From the NCBI GenBank assembly GCA_964429355.1, contig CAYSCH010000055.1, positions 1 through 34,281 on the forward strand: a DNA stretch of 34,281 bases, written 5' to 3'. Below the pieces are notes generated by a model, which was given only the letters and a program-made list of their open reading frames with translations, did not search any database and was not told where the DNA came from. Shown here one piece after another: positions 1-6,898 of this stretch. Both the position numbers and the translations under genes were made by a program. Origin of the DNA: JAAYAY01 sp964429355 (GTDB lineage: Bacteria > Planctomycetota > Planctomycetia > Pirellulales > Thermoguttaceae). Every line of letters begins with the position of its first letter. Position 1 is the first letter of the stretch.

Positions 1-704
1 TAGTCCGGCCCACAGAACAGGTAGTAGTCCAAGTCGCTGCGGGCTGCCTTGCAGATCATCCGCTCCGGATCGGTCTTGCCGACGTCGATCGTATTCCGCC
101 AAGTGGTGTTCATCAGGAGGCCCCATCCCCGATTGCTCAACACGACGGGAATCGGGATGTAGGAATTCACGTTCTTGACCCAGATCTCATAGATGCCGCC
201 GCGGCGCATGATGTTCTCACGGCTCACATCGCCCAGCCCGTAGAGCCGTTCCTCCTTGGCGAGGGTGAACCGAATGTCGTAGCCCCCGCCCACCTCGTAG
301 ACGGGCGCGGCCTGTTGGGTGAGCGGTTTGCCCTCGCCATCGGCCAGAGCGACCGCTCCGTCCTTGCCGCTCACGCTGAGCCGGGCCTGCTTGGTCACCA
401 CCGCGTGAACGCCGCCCGTTTCCGACTTTTCGAAGGCCACGTCGGCAAACGCGTCGTTGAGCACACCGTAGCGATTCAGGGCCGATTCGGTCCACTGCCG
501 GGTCTTGCTGTGTCGAACGCGGAACAGACGCTCGCCTAGAACATCGACGCGGACAAAGCCGCCTTGCTCCAGCTCGAAGACCAGGTTGTGCTTCGCCAAG
601 GGCGCGGGATCAAGCCAACCGGCGGGCTTCTCGGAGTCCGGCGACGGGGCGTCGCCCGCCAGCACGGCGCAGGTGAAGAACAGACAGGCGGTGAGAGCGT
701 TCAT
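1..704 (-). CDS. Glycoside hydrolase family 31 protein, N-terminal part (runs off the window)
   Basis: Reading the minus strand from an ATG at 704 gives an open frame of about 234 codons that leaves the window at base 1. The start is supported by AAGGAG (complement of 714-719), about nine bases upstream. Residues 1-17 form a short signal peptide ending near LAGDA. The rest resembles the N-terminal beta-sandwich of GH31 alpha-glucosidases/alpha-xylosidases: an ERLYGLGD segment followed by IPIPVVLSNRGWGLLMNT, and an ending in YYLFCGPD, which is the usual order just before the catalytic barrel. The barrel and its two catalytic aspartates lie outside the window, so substrate cannot be judged. The gene shares its strand with the large carbohydrate-binding protein behind it (105 bp gap), which suggests a secreted glycan-degradation locus. 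Family call is from remembered motifs, not a search. Confidence 0.85.
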   Translation of the reverse strand, partial: MNALTACLFFTCAVLAGDAPSPDSEKPAGWLDPAPLAKHNLVFELEQGGFVRVDVLGERLFRVRHSKTRQWTESALNRYGVLNDAFADVAFEKSETGGVHAVVTKQARLSVSGKDGAVALADGEGKPLTQQAAPVYEVGGGYDIRFTLAKEERLYGLGDVSRENIMRRGGIYEIWVKNVNSYIPIPVVLSNRGWGLLMNTTWRNTIDVGKTDPERMICKAARSDLDYYLFCGPD

Positions 705-809
705 GGGCGACAACTCCTTAGCGGCCGACCGGTTTGTCAAGCCGCCATTTCTCGACAGTGGTGCTCTGAAGGGATAGTTCCTTGCTGCGCGAAGCGGCAG
801 CGGGCGTGA

Positions 810-3758
810 TTACCAAGCATACACGTGGACGGCGTAGGGCGCAAAATCATCCTCCCATCCTCCGGCCTGCGCCGCAAGCTGCCGGTCCTCGAACAGCACT
901 TGCACCTGGCCGGCTTCGACGCCGGCGTCGATCCGCGCTCGCACGGCCGTGCGGGAAGAATTGGCGGCCAGCAGGTAGCGCCGGCCTTGATGCTCTTTCA
1001 GCAGCGTGCTCACGGCCGGATAGCCAAGTCCGTCGGTCGGCGGGCCGCTGAGGATCTGGACCTGCTGCTTCTGCGGCGGGTCGCGCTGGACAAGCACGTC
1101 GTGGAGATCGGCCAGTTGGCGCGAGATCCGCTTCAGCGCGGCCCACACCTGCGGATCGTGAGTCACGCCGTGGTTCTTGCCGGTTCCGCCGTAAGTGTAA
1201 TAGGTCATACCGGTGGCCCCGTGGATGATGGCCAGGTAGGTCATCACGCGGGTTTCGGCCTCCGTTGGATAGCGCTCCCAACCCCAGCCTTCGAAATCCT
1301 GGATGATGGCCCAAATCGGCGCCTTGCGCCCGGAGCGGCGCAGGTCGTCGCCAATGAGCTTCATGTCGCGCGTCACGTTGGCAACCTCGCAGTCCTGGTC
1401 GGAGCGGATGGGATAGAGTTCCGGCAGGAAGGCATCCGTGGAGTCGACGTAGTCGGTGTAGCGCGAGGGCCGTGGGCCGCCGGCGAACACCGCATCGGCC
1501 TGGACCGTGATGTGGAACGGGTCGACGTCGCGGATCGCCCGATGCACGCGCCGCAGTTCGTCGGCGCTGATGTGGCTCGCCGTGTCGTCGGCCAGATACC
1601 AGGCGAGCAGGGCCGGCTGGCAGCACTCTTCGATCACGGTACGGACCGCGCTGACCGCGTCGCGACTGTTGGCCCCGTCGCGCGGGGCAATGATCACGTG
1701 CAGCCGGTGGCGCTCGGCTGCCGCGTAAAACTCCTGCAGGTCGGCGTCGCGCTGCGCGTGGTAGGTGTGGATCGTATTGAAGCCCGCCTCACGAAGTTCG
1801 GTGAAGCAACGGTTGAAATCGTTGCCATTGTGTTCCCGCTTCCAGACGGAATACAGGCCGATGGGAAACAGCGGCTGGCCATCGACGAGGATCACGCCGT
1901 CGTCGCGCACGGTGGTGACGCCCGATACGGGCGGCGGCTGTACCGAGATCCACCACAACTGCTCGCACGCGTTGCCGGCGAAGTCGCAGGCCTTGACGAG
2001 CAGGCGGTGCAGATTGGGCCGAGCTCCCGATTCCGGGTGCGGGCCGTCGAACCGCGGATCGGCAAAAGCGGCTTCCTCGCCAGCGACGATGTCCGGGTAG
2101 TCCCAGCCGATCCGCATGACGGCAGACTGTGCGTCTGGCGGGGCCGTCAGCTCGAGTTGCGTCTGTCGCCACTGAGGGCTGGGGCCGCCCAGGTCCAGTC
2201 GCACGGGCTCGCCGAGCGGGCGGCCCTGGCCATCGAGCCAGCGGACCGAGCCGCTCGGACCTTCCCCGCCCCCTGCATGGAGCAGGTCCATGGTGTGGCG
2301 CGACCAGATCGCAACCTGGTACGTCGCGCCTGCTTGCACGGAGACGGTGGGCGACGCCAGCGTGAAGGACGTATCCGTCTTCTCGCCCTGCCGGCGGACC
2401 TCGATCGACGTGCCGCCGCCAGGCTCTCGCGGCGGCCCCTGGCGAATGCTCAGCGCCGAGTCATAGTTCGCAATCGACCAGTCTTCGATCGCCGCCAGGC
2501 CGAAGGCAGGCTGGAGCGGCTCGCGCGGCTCGTATTGAAAGTCCGTTCCGACTCGCTTGAGCTGCGCGGTGATCGGCATGCCGTCCAAAAACGCCTCCAC
2601 CGAATGGCGATCGACACCCACGCCGTCCGGGCCATCGGACAGCGAGAACACCAAGGGCTGGCGGGCATCGTCCGTACGCCGCGGCGAGTAGTCCAGCAGT
2701 TGCGGGGGCGAAGTGTCGGCCCCCGGCCAGGCGCGGTCCTCGACCCACCGCAGCTGGTCGCCCAGCCGCACTTGCCGCACGGTGGGCGTGACGTCGGTGC
2801 GGTTGGTGCCGAGCGTCAGCCGGTACTGGAACCAGTGGTGCCCCGCGTGGATGGCCGGCAACGGGGTGTCGCTGGAAGTGAACTGGGAGTTCGGCCTGCC
2901 ATCGGGGCCGGCCAACGGCGTCCAGTCGCGCGGCCCGCCGTCGCGGTCCACCGCCGAGCGAACCTGCAGTCCGACGCTCGTGCCTTCCGGCGTGTCGGCC
3001 AGCCAAGAGACCCGACCTTGCTCGCACGGCTCCGCCATTCGCTGCGGCCGCGAGATCATCTCGCCTTCAGCCGCATATTGCGGCGGGTCGGTCTCGGCGA
3101 CCCAGGCCACGCTCCGCAGCCGGAACTGCCGCGAACCGAACAGGTTCGGCGAATCGAAGCCGATCTGCACGACAGCCGTCGCCGCGCCGCGAGGGGCCCG
3201 CAACTCGACGGTCACGTCGTACCAGGCGTCGCTGGTGGCGGCGAAATGGAAGGGGGTTGCCTCCAAGACGCTGCCGTCGGCATCCAACCAGCGGATCTGG
3301 TTCTGGCTCGACTCCTTGTGGCCCTGGGCCATCGACAAGTCGAGCGTATGTGCGGCGGCGATCGTCAGCCGGCACAGCGATCCCTCGGCAACCGGAATGG
3401 GGGGCGAAGTGAGTTCGAAGGCCGTGTCGATCTCCTTGTCGTCGCGGTGCACGAACAGGCTCCGGCCTAAAGCCGCATCGTCGGCGACCTCGATCTGCAG
3501 GGCCTGCTGGTAGTTCTTGATCTGCCAGTTTGCCAGATCGCGATCGAATCGCCACTCGGCGACCGGTTGCCAGGAGCGGGCCAATTGCAGCGCGTGGTTG
3601 TTGCCAGGCGCGCAGGCGATGTCGCGGCTAGTGCAGAATCGCGCTGCACGATCCGCAGCGGCCGCGATCGTGGCCAGGTGTTGATGGAAACTCGTTGCTG
3701 CAAGAATCACCGCAAGCAACAGCGTCTTCGTTGCCGCAAACATCCGTCGTCGTGTCAT
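810..3758 (-). CDS. Large secreted TIM-barrel protein with two carbohydrate-binding-like modules (982 aa)
   Basis: The ATG at 3758 is preceded by AAAGGA at suitable spacing. Residues 1-36 are a signal peptide (MTRRRMF..., hydrophobic LLLAVILAA). Residues 69-219 and 423-575 are two copies of one module: both begin with W..(L/I)xNY(Q/D)xAL, continue through DT(A/S)F.L.SP and (I/V)RWLD.(D/Q)G, and end near V.(Q/R)IG(F/W)D.P. Between them lie an Fn3-like stretch (about 240-340) and half of an Ig-like domain (about 350-415); the other half seems to resume at 581-600 (ACDFAGNA). Residues 615-890 look like a glycosidase-type TIM barrel (DGQPLFPIGLY, AGFNTIHTY, WYLADD, HGATGMTYYTY). The C-terminus is beta-rich. 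Related planctomycete proteins usually have a Glu in the WYLADE position, so catalytic activity is uncertain. Likely exported and acting on, or binding, polysaccharide; substrate unknown. A long open frame antisense to it is a GC-rich shadow. Confidence 0.85.
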   Translation of the reverse strand: MTRRRMFAATKTLLLAVILAATSFHQHLATIAAAADRAARFCTSRDIACAPGNNHALQLARSWQPVAEWRFDRDLANWQIKNYQQALQIEVADDAALGRSLFVHRDDKEIDTAFELTSPPIPVAEGSLCRLTIAAAHTLDLSMAQGHKESSQNQIRWLDADGSVLEATPFHFAATSDAWYDVTVELRAPRGAATAVVQIGFDSPNLFGSRQFRLRSVAWVAETDPPQYAAEGEMISRPQRMAEPCEQGRVSWLADTPEGTSVGLQVRSAVDRDGGPRDWTPLAGPDGRPNSQFTSSDTPLPAIHAGHHWFQYRLTLGTNRTDVTPTVRQVRLGDQLRWVEDRAWPGADTSPPQLLDYSPRRTDDARQPLVFSLSDGPDGVGVDRHSVEAFLDGMPITAQLKRVGTDFQYEPREPLQPAFGLAAIEDWSIANYDSALSIRQGPPREPGGGTSIEVRRQGEKTDTSFTLASPTVSVQAGATYQVAIWSRHTMDLLHAGGGEGPSGSVRWLDGQGRPLGEPVRLDLGGPSPQWRQTQLELTAPPDAQSAVMRIGWDYPDIVAGEEAAFADPRFDGPHPESGARPNLHRLLVKACDFAGNACEQLWWISVQPPPVSGVTTVRDDGVILVDGQPLFPIGLYSVWKREHNGNDFNRCFTELREAGFNTIHTYHAQRDADLQEFYAAAERHRLHVIIAPRDGANSRDAVSAVRTVIEECCQPALLAWYLADDTASHISADELRRVHRAIRDVDPFHITVQADAVFAGGPRPSRYTDYVDSTDAFLPELYPIRSDQDCEVANVTRDMKLIGDDLRRSGRKAPIWAIIQDFEGWGWERYPTEAETRVMTYLAIIHGATGMTYYTYGGTGKNHGVTHDPQVWAALKRISRQLADLHDVLVQRDPPQKQQVQILSGPPTDGLGYPAVSTLLKEHQGRRYLLAANSSRTAVRARIDAGVEAGQVQVLFEDRQLAAQAGGWEDDFAPYAVHVYAW

Positions 3759-4075
3759 GGCCTATTTCCTTTCGGGGTGTCGCTGTCATCGAGTCCAATT
3801 CGTCGGTGGCAAAGGTCTGCCATGGTTGGTCGAGTCTCCGAGCATCCGGCACCGCGCCCTATGCAATCCTCCAACCGCCCGAACTTCCGATTTTCCGCCC
3901 CCCCTGCATGTGTTCCGGGGATTCACAACCCATTTCGACGCAGAGTTCTTTGACGGTCGCCCCATAGTACCGGGCACAGGGCGGCAAGGCCGGTGAGCCA
4001 AAGCGAGCTACCGCTTGGCCGAGCGGCCTGCTCCCGGCAAGTTGCGGATATTTGTGAAAAGTTGCCATGAGTTCA
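3759..4075. other. Intergenic region, no gene
   Basis: These 317 bases separate two minus-strand genes. Several short open frames cross the region in different frames, but none has a good start signal or protein-like composition. It serves as the upstream region of the 982-residue protein and holds one copy of a dispersed repeat in its distal part. No promoter could be assigned with confidence. Confidence 0.6.
3979..4066 (+). repeat. Dispersed repeat, copy A (second copy at 16922-17009, inverted)
   Basis: Bases 3979-4015 match the complement of 16973-17009 at 36 of 37 positions. After a variable stretch of about nine bases, twelve identical bases follow (4025-4036), and a weaker match continues to 4066. 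The conserved core can fold as CGGT(g)AGC / GCTACCG with an eight-base loop. Neither copy lies in a gene; both are in the upstream space of minus-strand secreted-protein genes, but in opposite orientation relative to those genes. Confidence 0.75.
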
Positions 4076-4519
4076 TCACTCCAAGTCGCGCAGGTCTATG
4101 CTTGTGCCAATGGAATCGGCTGCGTCACGAAGCCTGGCCTGATCAATGAATCCGGTCTTATAGCACTGTAGAAGAAATTGGTACGCTGCGTCACGCAATG
4201 CCCGCAATGCGTCGTTCAACGCGCCGTGTGGCACCCGTTTCGGCGGCGCAGCAGGAGTGCCTTTGGCACAGATAGGGCAATAGTCTTTGCAGATGTAGTG
4301 ATACTCCAAGGTGTGTTTCTCGGCTACGTATTTCATTTGCGCAGCTTTCATTGCCTCGAAGCGTTTCTTGTAGCCTTCGATGACTTCGACAGAGTGCCTC
4401 GCCTCAGCCAGCCAAAAATCGAGGTTGGCGACATGCCCAGCCAATTGATGGGGATTCAGCGTGGCAAAGCGAGCAAGTGTATCTGTGAGCGTTTTTGAGA
4501 TCTCAGTAGAGTACGACAT
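4076..4519 (-). CDS. Conserved-looking hypothetical protein with Cys cluster (147 aa)
   Basis: The protein is mostly alpha-helical by composition, with no signal peptide or membrane segment, so it is probably cytoplasmic. A central CKDYCPIC segment (Cys at spacing CxxxCxxC) may bind a metal. The N-terminal half (HQLAGHVANLDFWLAE, then VIEGYKKRFEAMKAAQ) reads like a family seen in planctomycete genomes, but I cannot name a domain. Codon use resembles a real gene and the frame is closed cleanly by TGA at 4076. The Shine-Dalgarno is weak (TAGGAC). The gene stands alone, with long non-coding stretches on both sides, and no function can be proposed. Confidence 0.7.
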   Translation of the reverse strand: MSYSTEISKTLTDTLARFATLNPHQLAGHVANLDFWLAEARHSVEVIEGYKKRFEAMKAAQMKYVAEKHTLEYHYICKDYCPICAKGTPAAPPKRVPHGALNDALRALRDAAYQFLLQCYKTGFIDQARLRDAADSIGTSIDLRDLE

Positions 4520-5237
4520 AACTTTGTCCTAGGAACGCATGCTTGCACCGGATGAGGACTTCATACCATGTGCCGTCCACCTGATCCCATTCTAATTCCT
4601 TTGAGGGAGCACGCCAACCGGTGCAGCTTGTGGACTACGCAGGCAGGTGCAAGACCTTCTTGACGCCAGCTGTCGGAACGTCCGAGGGCAAGGCGTTGTG
4701 ACGGCTCGACCCGGCGGCGTAGTCCTACGTTACGCCAGTGGGTCGTGGCGGGCCAATCGCGGTGAATATGGTGTCTTCTGATGTGTCTTTTACCAGAATC
4801 GATGGATGGATGGAACCCTCTTGACGCCTCTTTCACGGCGGCCATGCGTCAAGAAGGTTGGCCGCCTCGATCCCCTCCCGTTGCCGGTCTTGGCAACAGG
4901 AATCGCGGAGGTTTGACGCGCCGACGGCCGGCGGAGCGTTTATACGCTCTGCCGCACCACTGGCCACTCTTTTGTGACAACCATCGACGAAACAGCACCG
5001 CTTTGTGCGGGTGGCATGTTCTGGATTGCGTCGCGCGATTTTGGCCCCTCCCCAGTTGCTCGTTTGCTCCCAGCATCAGCCCGTCCGAACTGACCGGAAG
5101 GCTCTTCATCCACCAGGGGGATGAATCGGGGAGCAACGACACGGGGGACGGCTCTTATTGGCCGTTTCTCAACCAGGCCGTGGGGATTGTCGTTTGCGCC
5201 CGCCCGGTTGATCCGAGCGGAGAAAGGACATCAACAC
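4520..5237. other. Intergenic region, 718 bases, no supported gene
   Basis: This stretch lies between a minus-strand and a plus-strand gene, so it should carry divergent promoters. Open frames crossing it (for example 4561-4845 minus and a plus frame from 4781) have arginine/proline/histidine-rich translations without domain character and no ribosome binding site. It holds one good inverted repeat (4814-4859) and smaller palindromes near 5107-5130 (TTCATCC/GGATGAA). Confidence 0.55.
4814..4859. repeat. Inverted repeat, 14-bp arms
   Basis: The left arm AACCCTCTTGACGC (4814-4827) and right arm GCGTCAAGAAGGTT (4846-4859) pair at 13 of 14 positions around an 18-base spacer. No U-tract follows on either strand, so it is not a typical intrinsic terminator. 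It may be an operator or the remnant of an element. Confidence 0.6.
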
Positions 5238-5621
5238 ATGTCCCGAAAGTCCCGACCAAGCGTGAGTATCGCCAGCACCACGACTGTCGAACAGGTCGTC
5301 GCGATGATCGACGCCGGCTACTGGAACTGGGACGAGGAGGGCTACCGTGCGGCTCTCCTCGCGCTCGACGAGGCCGCCCTGGCCCTGATCGGAGAGATGT
5401 GGCGGCTGTTGGCGATCGAGGGGGAGCCGGAGGATGCGACCGGCTTAGTTGGTCCGCTGTACGAGTTGTTCAATGCGGCAATCGTCTACAGTCGGCATGG
5501 AGCGGACCCGGAGATTGCGGCCCGCTTTCGTGACCTGGTGAACGAGAGCCTCCATGTGGAGCAGTTCGCCCGCATGGAGGCGACCGTGGAGTTGGCGTGG
5601 TCGGAAGGGGGTGTGGCATGA
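5238..5621 (+). CDS. Hypothetical protein, first gene of a coupled two-gene unit (127 aa)
   Basis: I chose the ATG at 5238 (MSRKSRPSV) because AGAAAGGA lies about nine bases upstream; an in-frame ATG further upstream at 5121 would add a basic, unstructured leader without a ribosome binding site. The protein is acidic and helical, rich in Ala, Leu and Glu, with no signal peptide, membrane segment or recognisable catalytic motif. Aromatic-rich AGYWNWDEEGY near residues 30-40 stands out. Its stop codon overlaps the start of the next gene (ATGA at 5618-5621), indicating translational coupling and probably a shared complex or process. No family recognised. Confidence 0.7.
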   Translation: MSRKSRPSVSIASTTTVEQVVAMIDAGYWNWDEEGYRAALLALDEAALALIGEMWRLLAIEGEPEDATGLVGPLYELFNAAIVYSRHGADPEIAARFRDLVNESLHVEQFARMEATVELAWSEGGVA

Positions 5622-6016
5622 TCGCATTCACCACCGACCCACACGCCCAACGATTCGTCAGGACGATCCGGTGGGTTCAGGACGCCCAGGGCGCCATCGA
5701 CCGCGGAGAGTTCACTGTGGCCGTGCTGCTGATCCGGACGGCGGTTGGCTCCGCTCGGTCCGAACTCCTCGGCCGTCAGTCCGCGAACCAGGGTCTCTTC
5801 GCCTATTCGAAGGCAATGGAGGCTGGAGTCTCACGCGGGACCATCCGGCGCATTAGGCGATTCCAGAAGCAGGCCAACGCGGTCGCGCATGGCTGCCGGG
5901 ACGGAAAGCGACGGGACGCCGAGCGGATGTTGATCCTGTTCCAGGCGATCGCGGCCAGGTGGATCCAGCGGCAGCCCGTCCCCGAGCCAACCCCCGAGGA
6001 ACTGACGACTGTTTGA
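5618..6016 (+). CDS. Small protein with HEPN/DUF4145-like C-terminal motif (132 aa)
   Basis: The ATG at 5618 overlaps the preceding stop codon, giving the start MIAFTTDPHAQR. The protein appears all-helical. Residues 33-50 form a helix containing LLIRTAVGSARSELLG, and residues 77-92 read IRRFQKQANAVAHG, which resembles the (G)N-x-x-AHG motif of DUF4145/HEPN-like proteins, followed by a long helix to residue 117. The classical HEPN RNase motif (R-x4-6-H) is not exact here, so a ribonuclease role is not shown. HEPN-fold proteins are common in toxin-antitoxin and defence modules, often as coupled pairs, and the arrangement here is compatible with that. The pair ends with a terminator at 6147-6183. 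Function unknown; the fold assignment is inference. Confidence 0.7.
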   Translation: MIAFTTDPHAQRFVRTIRWVQDAQGAIDRGEFTVAVLLIRTAVGSARSELLGRQSANQGLFAYSKAMEAGVSRGTIRRIRRFQKQANAVAHGCRDGKRRDAERMLILFQAIAARWIQRQPVPEPTPEELTTV

Positions 6017-6146
6017 CCGACACCGGGGCTGCCGGGTGGCATACTTCCGCCACCAATCCGCATGCACCGCACGGTAGGGTATGCTTCCCTGTTGTCCGCA
6101 TCGACTCCACCAGCTCCTGATTCGATGCCGGTCCGCAAACGAACGG

Positions 6147-6183
6147 TCACGCTGGTTGCCCACAGCGTGATCGTTTTGTTTTT
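6147..6183 (+). terminator. Rho-independent terminator of the two-gene unit
   Basis: A perfect 8-bp stem, TCACGCTG (6147-6154) and CAGCGTGA (6163-6170), closes an 8-base loop and is followed by TCGTTTTGTTTTT. It lies 130 bases after the stop codon at 6016 and probably ends that transcript. Confidence 0.75.
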
Positions 6184-6253
6184 GCCTCAGCCCTGACCTA
6201 CTTGGGGCGCCCGGAATTCCAATCCCCTGGAGGTGCCCTCCGAGCGATCCTCA

Positions 6254-6285
6254 CCCCGCCCGCAGCGATGCCGGCGGGGTTTTTT
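6254..6285 (+). terminator. Second plus-strand Rho-independent terminator
   Basis: CCCCGCC (6254-6260) pairs with GGCGGGG (6273-6279) around a 12-base loop and is followed by six T (6280-6285). It lies only about 70 bases beyond the previous terminator, so it is either a backup or ends a short unannotated transcript. Confidence 0.75.
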
Positions 6286-6361
6286 GGTTTCTTGCCAGAA
6301 GTAGCCCCATGGTAGCCCCGGCCTTCGGAGCCAGGGGCACATCTATCAGTTTCCGACAACG

Positions 6362-6394
6362 AAAAAACCTTGCGTAACTCGTTGCTACGCAAGG
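6362..6394 (-). terminator. Rho-independent terminator on the minus strand
   Basis: A perfect 9-bp stem, CCTTGCGTA (6368-6376) and TACGCAAGG (6386-6394), with a 9-base loop, is flanked by six A at 6362-6367, which is a U-tract when read on the minus strand. No minus-strand gene is recognised upstream of it (6395-6898), so its transcript is unknown. Confidence 0.7.
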
Positions 6395-6898
6395 CTTGTC
6401 GTTCAAGACCTGCTGCAGTTGCGGCAAGCCCCTAAATGGGTCTCCGGGCCGCGAGAAACTCACCGCATCGCGCAGTCCAAAAGACGATACATACGTCGGG
6501 GCGTGCGCACCGACGGGGATTCAACCAGTCAGGCGGGCGGTTGGCACCACAGCGGGCGGCTTTGCGGTTCACGAAAGTCCCGTCCAGTGCCCTCCCGGGA
6601 ATTGCATAGCCGACCTCGCTCGGTCATATCAACCGAAGAAGCATCGGCATACTAGGCCGACGCGAGCACGGAGCATCACAATAATCACCAGTGGGCGATT
6701 TTCCACCGTAGGATTCTCTGCTTCTGTGTGCTTCTGCGAGATCGCCAACCTTCTCCCAGCTATTGACTGCAAACTGTGACGCACGACCGTTTGGCGATTG
6801 CAACCACAGACCCAAGCTGCGACAATAGGCTTCCACAGGGCGCCCCAAAGAACCGTTCCGAGCATTTCATTACTCCTGGTGTATCGAAGGGAGTCTCC

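Larger units (their letters stand above)
6017..6898. other. Intergenic region, 882 bases, with three terminator-like hairpins
   Basis: No gene is supported. The plus frame at 6396-6779 and the minus frame at 6629-6916 have no ribosome binding site and no domain character. The first half contains two plus-strand terminators (6147-6183 and 6254-6285) and one minus-strand terminator (6362-6394). Between the first two is a stem GGGCGCC / GGTGCCC around 6200-6233. A further hairpin, GCCCCGGC...GCCaGGGGC near 6313-6338, has no U-tract. The second half is featureless apart from serving as leader for the oxidoreductase at 6899. Confidence 0.6.

Noticed and set aside
825..3470. Very long plus-strand open frame (881 codons) antisense to the TIM-barrel protein gene
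   Set aside because: Its translation is Arg/Val/Gly/His-rich without domain character; it is the usual GC-rich shadow of a strongly supported gene on the other strand.
4561..4845. Minus-strand frame of 94 codons
   Set aside because: Composition is basic and non-descript, no start signal, and the inverted repeat at 4814-4859 overlaps its beginning.
4781..5533. Plus-strand frame of 250 codons crossing into the first gene of the coupled pair
   Set aside because: It overlaps the better supported gene at 5238 in another frame, has no ribosome binding site, and reads Arg/Pro-rich.
6184..6253. Possible tRNA between two terminators
   Set aside because: The length is right, but no consistent acceptor stem, T-arm GTTC-type loop or CCA-compatible end could be folded.
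6396..6779. Plus-strand frame of 127 codons with a CxxC at its N-terminus
   Set aside because: It begins within the minus-strand terminator hairpin region, has no ribosome site, and shows no recognisable domain.
6776..6898. Upstream extension of the Tat oxidoreductase
   Set aside because: The in-frame ATG at 6776 has no ribosome site and would place about 40 unrelated residues before the Tat signal; 6899 has a good site.
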